NCBI RefSeq assembly: GCF_000023845.1
Contig: NC_013170.1
Span: 620,001-684,000 of the forward strand
From: Cryptobacterium curtum DSM 15641
GTDB lineage: Bacteria > Actinomycetota > Coriobacteriia > Coriobacteriales > Eggerthellaceae
Length of the DNA stretch: 64,000 nucleotides
Direction: 5' to 3'
The position numbers were made by a program, and so were the translations under genes. The notes under the pieces are model-generated. The model saw only the letters and a list, made by a program, of their open reading frames with translations. It was not told the origin of the DNA and did not search any database. Shown here in pieces: positions 16,749-25,229 of this stretch (position 1 is its first letter; each line of letters starts with the position of its first letter).

Positions 16749-18485
16749 ATGATCGATGAATTGCATGTGCAAAATATTGCGCTTATCCGTGATGCCATGC
16801 TGCTGCCTGCTCGGGGACTGACGGTCATTACGGGTGAAACCGGTGCAGGTAAGACAGCTTTAATCGGCGCTCTCAACCTGATTGTAGGCGGTCGTGCGGA
16901 TGCGTCGCTTGTACGTGAGGGTTCCCAGGGTCTTTCCGTAGAAGCGCGGTTATGTTCACTTGCAAGCGCTTCTCGTGTTTCTAGTAATGGCAATGCTAAT
17001 GAGTCTGCTGATACTGATACTCGCAAGCTGACTCATGCTGATACCGACAAATCGGCTGATGTTGATGGCGATACAGTAGTGCAGCGCACCTTGTCGGCCG
17101 AAGGGCGCAGCCGCGTTCATATTGACGGACATATTGCCAGTGTTGGACAGTTGGCCGATTCCGTTGGGGAAACTATCGATCTTTGCGGGCAGCACGAGCA
17201 CCAGAAGCTGCTCTCTTCATCAAACCACCGTGCGTTACTTGATGCGTGGGCGCAGGATGATCTTGCTTCGGTGAAGAAGGAATTTTCTGAAGCGTATCAA
17301 GCTGCCACGCAGGCAGCGCGAGTGGTGGAAGAGATACAGCATACCGGTGATCTTTCCGATGATGCTATTGAACGGGCGCGCTTTATCGTGCGGCGCATTG
17401 ATGAGGTTGATCCGCAACCGGGTGAATACGAAGAGTTAGCAGCTCGATTGCCACTGCTCGAAAATGCCGAGTCGCTTGCGCGCTCTATTGAAGGTGCGCA
17501 TGCTGCACTTTCAGCCGACGACGCTGCGCTTGATGCACTTGGTCGCTCAGCTTCTCTTATTGACGAGGCAGCGACGGTTGATCCATCGTTGGCGGCGTTT
17601 GCGCAGAGTTTGCGAGAGGCGTTGTATGTTGTCGAAGATGTAGCTCGCGATATTCGCTCATACGGCGATGCGATCGATGTCGACCTTGGCAGTCTGGCAG
17701 TTTTACAAGACCGTATGGGGGCTATGCAAGATCTTATGCGCAGCTGGGGCCCCACGATGGAAGCGGTGCTTATTGCGCGCGATGATGCACGCCGCACCCT
17801 TTCGCTTGCTGATGGTCTTGACGACAGGCTTCGCGAAGCGTTAGCACAGCAAGAACAAGTCGAGGACGTTCTTGCACGTGCTGCAGAACGGCTACACCAT
17901 GCACGCAGTAAAGCAGCGCCTCAATTTGCCGAAGCAGTCTGTGCTCAAATGGAGCGTCTGAGCCTTGGTGGCGTTCAGCTTGAATGTGCGGTTGAGATGC
18001 TTGCGCGGGAAAAGTGGACAGAAGCGGGTAGCGATGCGGTGGAATTTTTATTCCGTCCCGGCACGGACATGACCGCTCGTCCGCTTGCAAAGATTGCGTC
18101 TGGTGGTGAAGTAAGCCGCGTCATGCTTGCTATCAAGGTTGTTCTTGGTGCAGTCGACGAATCTGAAACACTCGTATTTGACGAGGTTGATGCTGGCGTA
18201 GGTGGTGCGGCAGCTCGCTCGCTTGCCGCGTTGCTGGTCGACCTTGCCAAGACGCATCAGGTTATTGTTGTTACCCATCTACCGCAGATGGCGGTGTATG
18301 CCGATGCTCATTATGTTGTGCGTAAGACACAGGGTTCTACGCCCGAAACAACGCTTACGGCACTTTCAGAATCAGACCGTGTTTCTGAAATAGCCCGTAT
18401 GTTGTCTGGGGACACAGGAAAGGCGGCTCTCGATCACGCACGCGAATTGCTTGCCGAAGCGACCGAATATAAAGCAACGGCTTAA
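16749..18485 (+). CDS. recN: DNA repair protein RecN
   Basis: A 578-residue SMC-like ATPase that acts in double-strand break repair. It has Walker A GETGAGKTA (29-37), a Q-loop region DLCGQHEHQKLL, a long coiled-coil middle, the ABC signature IASGGEVSRVMLAIK, and Walker B LVFDEVDAGVGG. A 35-residue Asp/Ser/Asn/Thr-rich insert (about 72-108), coded by repeats of gatac/gatgt words, splits the first lobe and is not part of the family. ATG at 16749 starts MIDELHVQNIALI as in other RecN proteins; its Shine-Dalgarno (GGAAGGA) is a little far, about 12 bases. A longer frame from TTG 16686 has no support. No LexA-type box was recognised upstream. Confidence 0.94.
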   Translation: MIDELHVQNIALIRDAMLLPARGLTVITGETGAGKTALIGALNLIVGGRADASLVREGSQGLSVEARLCSLASASRVSSNGNANESADTDTRKLTHADTDKSADVDGDTVVQRTLSAEGRSRVHIDGHIASVGQLADSVGETIDLCGQHEHQKLLSSSNHRALLDAWAQDDLASVKKEFSEAYQAATQAARVVEEIQHTGDLSDDAIERARFIVRRIDEVDPQPGEYEELAARLPLLENAESLARSIEGAHAALSADDAALDALGRSASLIDEAATVDPSLAAFAQSLREALYVVEDVARDIRSYGDAIDVDLGSLAVLQDRMGAMQDLMRSWGPTMEAVLIARDDARRTLSLADGLDDRLREALAQQEQVEDVLARAAERLHHARSKAAPQFAEAVCAQMERLSLGGVQLECAVEMLAREKWTEAGSDAVEFLFRPGTDMTARPLAKIASGGEVSRVMLAIKVVLGAVDESETLVFDEVDAGVGGAAARSLAALLVDLAKTHQVIVVTHLPQMAVYADAHYVVRKTQGSTPETTLTALSESDRVSEIARMLSGDTGKAALDHARELLAEATEYKATA

Positions 18486-18654
18486 AGCACGTGTTTTAGT
18501 TTTTCGTTCGGGGTGCGGGATGCCGAGAGTCTTGCTGCTGTCTTCAGTGCATGTACTATGGGTTTATACGATATGGCTATGTGCGATAAGTAGGGCGCAC
18601 TCGTGGCATGTGTGTTGATATGGCAGCAGTGGTAGTTGACGGCGTATGCGCTGA

Positions 18655-20019
18655 TCAAATACCTTTAACCATCAATTCCCGCACAAGGTCCAAGAGGGAA
18701 TCACGCTCGTTACGCCGTGTTTCGTCGATAACTGCATTAAGCGCTGCATCAAGTGCCTTTCCGACGGCAGGCCCTGCTGGCACACCAAGTTTGATGACAT
18801 CGTTTCCATTAATTGCAAGTGCTGATCGACTAAACGCTGCATTTTGCTCAATGATGGCATCTAAGCACTTTTCAGCAGCGTCAGCCGCCTTTGTCCCTCC
18901 GCGCCATTGCGGTGCATGTGCGAGTGAATCGGCGCGCTTTAAAGCACAGAGATCGCGGAAGAGATCTTCTCGTCCGTCAAGACGTTGCAACATGCGCTTA
19001 GTGGCGCGCGGTGTTGGTGCAATCGGTATGTCGTGATAGCGAATGAGTAGGCAAGCATCGTGGATGAATCGCGTGGGGAACCGAAGTCGCTTCAATAGAT
19101 TGCGTGCCATTGCTTCACCAACAGCTGCGTGGTCAGGGAAATGCCCCGCGCCCGCTTCATCAACAACCATGGTGGCAGGCTTGCCGATGTCATGCAGGAA
19201 GGCACACCAACGCACTAGTGATTTCTTAGGTGTCTGTTGAGTGGCCCAGGCAAGATGCTCATACACATCGAACGAATGATACTTGCTTTGCTGATCAAAT
19301 CCGCAAGTGCAGGATAGTTCAGGGATTGCCGCGCAGATAACAGGGGCGCAATTCATAAGCGCATCATGTACAAAGGACCCTTTGAGCAGCGCATCCATTT
19401 CAGCGGCAATGCGTTCCGCTGATATACGTGCTAAATTATGCGCTGCTTCATTCATGGCGTGTGCGGTTTCTGTCTCAAGGGTGAAGCCAAGCTGACTGGC
19501 AAACCGCGCGCCACGCAAAATGCGTAAGGCGTCTTCATCAAAACGCTGCTGAGCCTTGCCGACGGCACGTATAATTTTTGCAGCTGCATCTGCCTGCCCG
19601 CCATAGGGGTCGTGCAAACCTCGAGAGGGGTTCCACGCCATGGCATTGATCGTGAAATCGCGCCGGGCAAGATCTTCATCGATGCTATCAACCGGGAAAA
19701 CATATTCAGGATGGCGACCGTCTTGATACTGTCCCTCGCCACGGAATGTTGTTACTTCAAAGGGGGTTCCATCGGCGATGATGGTTACCGTTCCGTGTTG
19801 AGTTCCCGTTTCAACGGTGGTCATTCCTGCTGCTTGACAGAGCCTGACAGTTTCTTGCCAGGAGGCCGATGAAGCAATATCAATGTCATGTATTGGTCGT
19901 CCTATAAGGCCATCGCGCACGCATCCACCGACAAGCCACGCTTCAACACCAGCCTGTTCAAGCGTTTCAATGATGCGTTGAACCGGCGGATTCATAAGTG
20001 TGTCGAGCATGTTGTTCAA
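18655..20019 (-). CDS. cca: CCA tRNA nucleotidyltransferase with HD domain
   Basis: A 454-residue enzyme that adds or repairs the 3' CCA end of tRNAs. The N-terminal nucleotidyltransferase head has the GG...DxD pattern (LVGGCVRDGLIGRPIHDIDI), then the ARRDFTINAMA and ILRGARFASQLGF motifs, and the C-terminal HD domain shows HDIGKP. This is the class II actinobacterial form. The three tRNA genes in this window all encode CCA, so the enzyme would mainly do repair. TTG at 20019 has AGGAT five bases before it; ATG at 20010 is nearly as likely. It is convergent with recN. Confidence 0.9.
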   Translation of the reverse strand: MNNMLDTLMNPPVQRIIETLEQAGVEAWLVGGCVRDGLIGRPIHDIDIASSASWQETVRLCQAAGMTTVETGTQHGTVTIIADGTPFEVTTFRGEGQYQDGRHPEYVFPVDSIDEDLARRDFTINAMAWNPSRGLHDPYGGQADAAAKIIRAVGKAQQRFDEDALRILRGARFASQLGFTLETETAHAMNEAAHNLARISAERIAAEMDALLKGSFVHDALMNCAPVICAAIPELSCTCGFDQQSKYHSFDVYEHLAWATQQTPKKSLVRWCAFLHDIGKPATMVVDEAGAGHFPDHAAVGEAMARNLLKRLRFPTRFIHDACLLIRYHDIPIAPTPRATKRMLQRLDGREDLFRDLCALKRADSLAHAPQWRGGTKAADAAEKCLDAIIEQNAAFSRSALAINGNDVIKLGVPAGPAVGKALDAALNAVIDETRRNERDSLLDLVRELMVKGI

Positions 20020-20398
20020 GATCTATCCTGACGTTTGAGTGAACAGGGTGCCGCGTCTATCGTTGGCGACTTTGCTATACGTCAAAAGACGAATATATAG
20101 TGCAGTCGATTTTCTTTTCATTTTGATTGTGCTGTTCGGATAAGAGATTAGCAAGGGTGAATTACGGGTAATCGTTAGATATATCTGAAGTAGTGTTTTG
20201 TAGCAACCCGAAAAGGCATCTCGGAGCACCCATCAGTACATAGCTTTTTCTGCCACGGATACCATGCGCTAAAATGAACGCAACATAACAGAGGTTGCAT
20301 ATCACAGATGGGTGCGATGCAATAAAGTATGTATCCAACAGTACGGTAAAGTACGTTAACTAATACAGTATTAAGACCACACGAGAAAGCTGGGGGTT
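20020..20398. other. Intergenic region between cca and the NYN-LOTUS gene
   Basis: 379 bases, A+T-rich, holding the divergent control regions of the two genes. A possible -10 (TAAAAT in GCTAAAATG, near 20270) faces the NYN gene. The tandem repeat and palindrome at 20340-20373 are listed separately. No RNA gene or small reading frame with support was seen. Confidence 0.5.
20340..20373 (+). promoter_or_regulatory. Tandem 10-base repeat and palindrome before the NYN-LOTUS gene
   Basis: AGTACGGTAA is followed directly by AGTACGTTAA (20340-20359, nine of ten bases the same), then the palindrome TAATAC-A-GTATTA (20361-20373). The block ends 26 bases before the start codon and may be an operator overlapping a promoter. 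Confidence 0.45.
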
Positions 20399-21337
20399 AT
20401 GCCCGATCAGACTGAGCGCAAGCCGTTCGCACTGCTTATCGATTCCGACAATGTTTCCGCAAAATATATCCAAGGTATTATGAATGAACTGACCAGCCGT
20501 CATGGTCAGGTAACGTATCGACGCATCTATGGTGACTGGACCAGCAGTCAAATGGGGAAGTGGAAAGATGTACTTGCCGATTATTCGCTGACTCCTATGC
20601 AGCAGTTCCCCAATACGAAAGGTAAAAATGCCACTGACTCATTCCTTATTATTGATGCGATGGACATTCTCTACGAGGGGAAAATAGAGGGGTTCTGCAT
20701 TGTGTCGAGCGATGGCGATTTCACGCGTCTCGCGAGCCGTCTGCGTGATGCAGGTATGACGGTGGTAGGCATGGGAGAGCAGAAGACTCCCCGTTCGTTT
20801 AGAAGTGCTTGTACCGTGTTTACCGGCCTTGAGCTGCTTATTGATACCGACGATGGAGAAACGCCCGCTCCGTCTGGGGAAAACTCTATTAGCAAACGCG
20901 ATGTAGCGGATGCGATTGTCAACATCATTAACGAGGGTAATGGCCAAGGACAGCATCTAGGATCGGTCGGAAGTAGACTTGTTAATGTCTACCCCGACTT
21001 CGACGTGCGTTCTTTTGGGTATAGTCAGCTTTCCAAGTTCCTTGAGAGTTTTGACAATCTTCAGCTTGACCGACGTGACAACGCGGTCTTCGTTAGCCTG
21101 AAGGACACCGACCGCTTACGTGATCAAGTCGATGCTTTCGTGGTTGACCTTGCTCGTCGTGCTGGCGCAGAGGGCGTAAACCTTGGGTATCTCGGCGGTC
21201 TTATTCATTCGTCATTTCCGGATTTCAGCGTGAAGGACTACGGCTACTCCAAGCTTTCAAAGTTCATTCGCGATGTTGAGGGAGTTCTGCTTGTCGACGA
21301 TGAATCGGGCACGCGTGTTGTAATCGATTGCGAATAG
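20399..21337 (+). CDS. NYN domain nuclease-like protein with two LOTUS (OST-HTH) domains
   Basis: A 312-residue protein. Residues 10-150 are an NYN (PIN-like) domain with LIDSDNVS, TDSFLIIDAMDIL and SSDGDF carrying the acidic metal-binding residues. Two LOTUS/OST-HTH domains follow, at about 168-236 and 243-311, each with the pattern YPDFDVRSFGYSQLSKFLE / FPDFSVKDYGYSKLSKFI. LOTUS domains bind RNA (G-quadruplex RNA in studied cases), so this is probably an RNA-binding ribonuclease; targets are unknown. It stands alone. The GGGGG upstream ends only two bases before the ATG, closer than normal, so initiation may be weak or another start used. Eukaryotic MARF1/Limkain proteins share this combination. 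Confidence 0.85.
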   Translation: MPDQTERKPFALLIDSDNVSAKYIQGIMNELTSRHGQVTYRRIYGDWTSSQMGKWKDVLADYSLTPMQQFPNTKGKNATDSFLIIDAMDILYEGKIEGFCIVSSDGDFTRLASRLRDAGMTVVGMGEQKTPRSFRSACTVFTGLELLIDTDDGETPAPSGENSISKRDVADAIVNIINEGNGQGQHLGSVGSRLVNVYPDFDVRSFGYSQLSKFLESFDNLQLDRRDNAVFVSLKDTDRLRDQVDAFVVDLARRAGAEGVNLGYLGGLIHSSFPDFSVKDYGYSKLSKFIRDVEGVLLVDDESGTRVVIDCE

Positions 21338-21697
21338 ACTTGCAGTACTTTATTGCTGTAGATTCTAAGGCATCTGTTAAATCGTTCTTATCCAAGCCAA
21401 GAGTGATTGCACATGGCCTTAAAATTCTTTGCAAGAAAATTGCCATCTAGTATCTAGATAATCCAAGTTACTTTATCCATGTATAGATATCCTTATTGTT
21501 TCGAGAGCTAATAGAATATAAGGAACCTGGTCATTTGCATGCGCTCTGGTGAAGGGTAATGATGATAACGACGTTTGGGTAGGTGAGTGAACGGGAGGAG
21601 TTTTACTCGTATCTTGCGGGAAAAACCCTTGACGATGCCGTGCTTAATACGTAACATGTCTTCCCGCGTTGCACGCGGACGCATGCAACGAAGCCAA
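21338..21697. other. Intergenic region before the tRNA pair
   Basis: 360 bases, A+T-rich in the first half. The only clear elements are the tRNA promoter at 21629-21657 and a GC-rich inverted stretch CCGCGTTGCACGCGG (21664-21678, CCGCGT / ACGCGG) in the 5' leader of the tRNA transcript, which may be a processing hairpin. Confidence 0.45.
21629..21657 (+). promoter_or_regulatory. Promoter for the tRNA-Gln/tRNA-Glu pair
   Basis: -35 TTGACG (21629-21634), 17-base spacer, -10 TAACAT (21652-21657), 40 bases before the mature tRNA-Gln. Confidence 0.65.
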
Positions 21698-21771
21698 TGG
21701 GGTATCGTATAATGGTAGTACAGCGGTTTCTGGTACCGTATGTGTGGGTTCGACTCCTGCTACCCCAGCCA
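21698..21771 (+). tRNA. tRNA-Gln (anticodon CUG)
   Basis: Cloverleaf with seven-pair acceptor TGGGGTA / TACCCCA, anticodon loop TTCTGGT giving CTG, T arm with GGTTCGACTCC, discriminator G and encoded CCA. The U1 start and weak U-A first pair are usual for tRNA-Gln. Confidence 0.93.
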
Positions 21772-21774
21772 TAA

Positions 21775-21851
21775 GGCCCGTTCGTCTAGCGGTTTAGGAC
21801 ATCGCCCTCTCAAGGCGGAGATCACGAGTTCGAATCTCGTACGGGCTACCA
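21775..21851 (+). tRNA. tRNA-Glu (anticodon CUC)
   Basis: Acceptor GGCCCGT / ACGGGCT, anticodon loop CTCTCAA giving CTC, T arm with AGTTCGAATCT, discriminator A and encoded CCA. Three bases after tRNA-Gln, so processed from one transcript. Confidence 0.93.
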
Positions 21852-21858
21852 ACTTTTT

Positions 21859-21890
21859 ACAGGTCAGAAGCTTATAGCTCTGACCTGTTT
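21859..21890 (+). terminator. Terminator after the tRNA pair
   Basis: Perfect ten-pair stem ACAGGTCAGA / TCTGACCTGT around AGCTTATAGC, followed by TT then CACG. The T run is short. Confidence 0.7.
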
Positions 21891-21946
21891 CACGTTCTGT
21901 CGTTGCTTTTGGTCACATCTGATCGCATCTTGGTCCCTTTCAGGAT

Positions 21947-22038
21947 CTTTGCTTTGAATCTTCCGCAGTACCTTTCTACTGGCGATTATCGCGCAGCAGT
22001 GCCTTTTCAAAGCCTTTGCTTTGAACCCTTCGCTGTAC
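21947..22038 (+). repeat. Imperfect 25-base direct repeat
   Basis: CTTTGCTTTGAATCTTCCGC at 21947 and CTTTGCTTTGAACCCTTCGC at 22014, each continuing five more bases; 21 of 25 positions agree. The units are 67 bases apart. Function not known. Confidence 0.5.
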
Positions 22039-22223
22039 ACGGCAATCTCTTCTCATGCTTCTGCTTGTTTAAGAAATCGTCCGGAGGCCTACAGATATGA
22101 TGCCTGCTATACGCATAATGGACACTAATGTAAATAGGTAGATAGATATCTGCCAGGTTGTTGCTTCATGGCGGCAATATTTTTTAAAAGTGATTGCATC
22201 CTTTATTTATATGCATCAAATAA

Positions 22224-22274
22224 CAATACAAATTCAAATTAATGTATTGCAGCAAGCCAACCAAGGACTACAAT
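22224..22274 (+). promoter_or_regulatory. Promoter and dyad for the BTAD regulator
   Basis: -35 TTGCAG (22247-22252), 16-base spacer, -10 TACAAT (22269-22274). A perfect seven-base dyad CAATACA - 12 bases - TGTATTG (22224-22249) covers the first half of the -35, a good place for an activator or repressor. Confidence 0.6.
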
Positions 22275-22322
22275 TGAATCCTCTCCCCACATAACCTCCC
22301 TTGAAGATGAAGGAGGATCTTT

Positions 22323-25046
22323 ATGTACGATTTTCTAGAGCACTGTGCGTGTAACGGTTCAGCGCCGGAGCAATTCTCAGAGCGAAAAATGCTCTTCAGG
22401 AATGCTCTTCTTGCTCGCATGATGGCCGACAGAACTCGCGTGCGCTATTTGGTTGCACCAGAACTGTTTGGTAAGAGCTCTCTTGCCTGTAGCTATGCTC
22501 GTTTCGTCTTTGCTTTCAATGATGTTTGGTGGGTCAATGGAAAGAGTGCTTGCCTCTTACGCGATCTGGATGACGGAAGTCTTATGCAGGACTTTCCGCA
22601 GGTTATTCCCGCTGGTGGGCTGGTAGTGCTTGATGATGTGCCATCTTTAGGAAAAGATCGCGCTCAGAAATTTTGGGAATTCTGCCAAACGATGGTTACA
22701 TCAGGTCGTGAGGTAGTGGTTGCTGCAACACCAGGTACTGATCCACTTGCAGCTTTTCGCTCTTCTTGTGTCGTCATTGGGTCGCGCGACCTGCTTTGCA
22801 CTGATGAAGAATGCAGTGCGCTTGGTGTTCGACCGCTAAGAACGGAGTCATCCTTTCGCCTTATCGATCGAGTAGCAGGCCTCGCGCAACATTCTTCGCC
22901 GCAATATGAACGGTTTCTTCATGCGCTTATTGCTGATGGGCAGCAGGATAGGGCGGTGCTTTCTTTTGTTGTTCTGTCGCTTGAGGAAGCGACAACGGAT
23001 GAGATCGCCTGTGTGCTTAATACCTCATTTGATGTCACGGATATCAATGTAGAATCGCTGCCATTTATCCAGTTCAATGCCACCACTTCAACATTCTCGG
23101 CGAAGGGTTTCCCTCTGGCTTCCATTGTTCGTGCTTACGCTCCTTATTTCCAGAGCGATGCTGGCGATTCGGGTTTGGGTCTTGATGATGTTTTGGTAGG
23201 AAGAGTGGCTGATATTCTCATGCGTAAAAGACGCTTTGAGCGCGCATGTGGTTTCGTAGCTGCTCTTTGTTCGCCCTCAAAGCGATCAGAATGGCTTCGT
23301 CGCTGGCAAGATGTTATGGCAGGTGCAGGGGCTCTTGCGCCGGCAGAAGCGGTGTTTGCGACGCTTACCCGCTATCGTGAGGGATCACATATTGATCTTC
23401 AAGTGGGTTCTCTGCTACGCCGCGTTATGGCAGGTGATCAAACAGCCGCTTTGAAACTGCTGCAATCTGCCCGTCGCTCTGACTGCTCTTTATCGTTGCG
23501 CCTGCGCTGCGCGTCGACCGCGCTTATGGCACCAGAACATTCCGCAGAAGTGTTACGAGACTTTTCGTTGACGGAAGCAGCACATGCTCTTGCGTCAGTG
23601 GGCGGTGAATCAAGCCTTTCCAGCCAAGTGCGCGCCCTGCTCGTTTTCTGGCAGCACATTATGCACTCAGAAAACGAAGAGCTCGATCTGCTTTCGGTGG
23701 CTCGTCATCTTGATGCGGATAGCACTTCAGACGATGCGGCGTGGGCCTTTGCCTGTTTGCTGCGGGTACGTGGTACGTGCGACAGTCACACGTGTGCATC
23801 GATAGCACAGTACTTACACACCTTACCGCAGGCAGAGGGAGGAATTGGTTTTATCTTTTTGCATCGGTTACTTGCTGAATTGCAACTTGATAAAGCCAGT
23901 ATTGCAGCAGTGCCGATGAGTGACATGTGTCAAAAACTTCAGGCGAAACTTAATACGCAGCGTGAACTGTTTGCGCGCCTCGTTCCAGAAGGAGATTTCC
24001 ATACGCCCACATCAAAGGAAAGCCTTCGTCTCGCTGGACTCAAGGAAAATTCTTCTCTATCTGCGCACGAAGAAGATTCACAAGCATTTGCCTCAGAGGG
24101 AAGCTCGCGCATGTCTGTTTCAGAGGAATTCACTCGTTGTGCTTCTACCACACTGGATTATTCTGTTTCTACTACATCAAATCACGCGACTTTCGGAGCG
24201 ACCCATTGCACTCAGAGACCTTCAAGTACTGCCAATGCGATGGCAACTGCTTCTTCGGTAGACAATCCGCCTGATATAACACCTCTTTTACAGGTGCGCT
24301 TGTTCGGTTCATTCTCGGTATCTCATGGGGAAGAGCCAGTTGATATGGCGCGACTGAGTCGGCAAAAGACGCGGGCACTGTTGGCGATTCTCCTGCTGTA
24401 TCCGGGGCAGGATATACCGGGCGATACGATTGCTTTCATGTTGTGGCCGCGCAGTGATGGGGCTAAAGCACGGCGCAATATGTACAGCGTGCTCTCAAAA
24501 CTGCGTGGTGCCCTAAAGCTTCCCGATGGTACCTGTCCGTATCTCAAGCGAGCTCAAGGTGTGGTGGCGCTGGTTCCTTCGCTGGTCAGAAGCGATTGTG
24601 ACCAAGTGGGTGCACTCTGTCGTAGTCTGCGATTTGACCATCTTGAACCAGCGGCCATTGTGGATGCATTTAATGCCTTGCGCTTGCAGTATGCAGGTGA
24701 ATTCCTGCCCGGCAATATTGAAGACGAACCCATTGCCCGTGCCCGTCGCTTGTGGCAGGGGCGTACGGTAGATGCGGCACTGCATGCAGCCCAGCGGCTT
24801 GAGGAAGCGGACTGCCTGCAGGAAGCTCTCAGCGTTGCTGAGCAAGCACTTGAATGGGATACCCATCGTGAAGATTGTCACGGACGACTCATGCGCCTGC
24901 AAGCTCGTTGCGGTCAGCGTCCGGCGGCGGTGGAAACATGGTTACGCTATCTGGACATGATGCGTGCATTTGGGCTGGATGCCTCGAAGACAATGAATGC
25001 GCTGTACGAAGAAATAATAGGGAATTCTCTTGGGGTCATAGCGTAG
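22323..25046 (+). CDS. Large ATPase-BTAD transcriptional regulator
   Basis: A 907-residue regulator. The N-terminus (to about 290) looks like a STAND-type ATPase: a degenerate Walker A APELFGKSSL (45-54) and Walker B GGLVVLDDVP near 100. A helical, repeat-like middle follows, then a Ser/Thr-rich linker (about 560-650). From about 655 there is an OmpR/SARP-type winged helix (VRLFGSFSV; LSRQKTRALLAILLLYPG; LWPRSDGAKARRNMYSVLSKLR) and from about 750 a bacterial transcriptional activator (BTAD) domain. SARP regulators usually have the DNA-binding end first; here it is last, as in other coriobacterial family members and MalT-like proteins. Its target genes are unknown. AAGGAGG lies eight bases before the ATG. 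It is not in an operon with secA (184-base gap). Confidence 0.8.
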   Translation: MYDFLEHCACNGSAPEQFSERKMLFRNALLARMMADRTRVRYLVAPELFGKSSLACSYARFVFAFNDVWWVNGKSACLLRDLDDGSLMQDFPQVIPAGGLVVLDDVPSLGKDRAQKFWEFCQTMVTSGREVVVAATPGTDPLAAFRSSCVVIGSRDLLCTDEECSALGVRPLRTESSFRLIDRVAGLAQHSSPQYERFLHALIADGQQDRAVLSFVVLSLEEATTDEIACVLNTSFDVTDINVESLPFIQFNATTSTFSAKGFPLASIVRAYAPYFQSDAGDSGLGLDDVLVGRVADILMRKRRFERACGFVAALCSPSKRSEWLRRWQDVMAGAGALAPAEAVFATLTRYREGSHIDLQVGSLLRRVMAGDQTAALKLLQSARRSDCSLSLRLRCASTALMAPEHSAEVLRDFSLTEAAHALASVGGESSLSSQVRALLVFWQHIMHSENEELDLLSVARHLDADSTSDDAAWAFACLLRVRGTCDSHTCASIAQYLHTLPQAEGGIGFIFLHRLLAELQLDKASIAAVPMSDMCQKLQAKLNTQRELFARLVPEGDFHTPTSKESLRLAGLKENSSLSAHEEDSQAFASEGSSRMSVSEEFTRCASTTLDYSVSTTSNHATFGATHCTQRPSSTANAMATASSVDNPPDITPLLQVRLFGSFSVSHGEEPVDMARLSRQKTRALLAILLLYPGQDIPGDTIAFMLWPRSDGAKARRNMYSVLSKLRGALKLPDGTCPYLKRAQGVVALVPSLVRSDCDQVGALCRSLRFDHLEPAAIVDAFNALRLQYAGEFLPGNIEDEPIARARRLWQGRTVDAALHAAQRLEEADCLQEALSVAEQALEWDTHREDCHGRLMRLQARCGQRPAAVETWLRYLDMMRAFGLDASKTMNALYEEIIGNSLGVIA

Positions 25047-25229
25047 TAAGCTTGAGTATCTTTGCTGTCTTGTTCTTTGCAGGTGAAAGCTGGTATGTAT
25101 TTCCCTTGCACTGATATGCGGTGTGCTAGAGTAGAAAAGCTATCCAGTATTGTGTACGCGTTTGCCGCAGAGCATGCTTGCGGAGCATGGTTTTGACAGC
25201 GTGTCTTGAAGAGAAAGGCCTGTGACCGC

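Larger units (their letters stand above)
21852..22322. other. Intergenic region between the tRNAs and the BTAD regulator
   Basis: 471 bases. It holds the tRNA terminator, a pair of imperfect 25-base repeats (21947-21971 and 22014-22038, 21 of 25 bases the same), the word AAGAAATCGTCCGGAG (22071-22086) which recurs at 36682-36697, and the dyad and promoter of the next gene. The last 200 bases are strongly A+T-rich, unlike the neighbouring genes. Confidence 0.5.
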
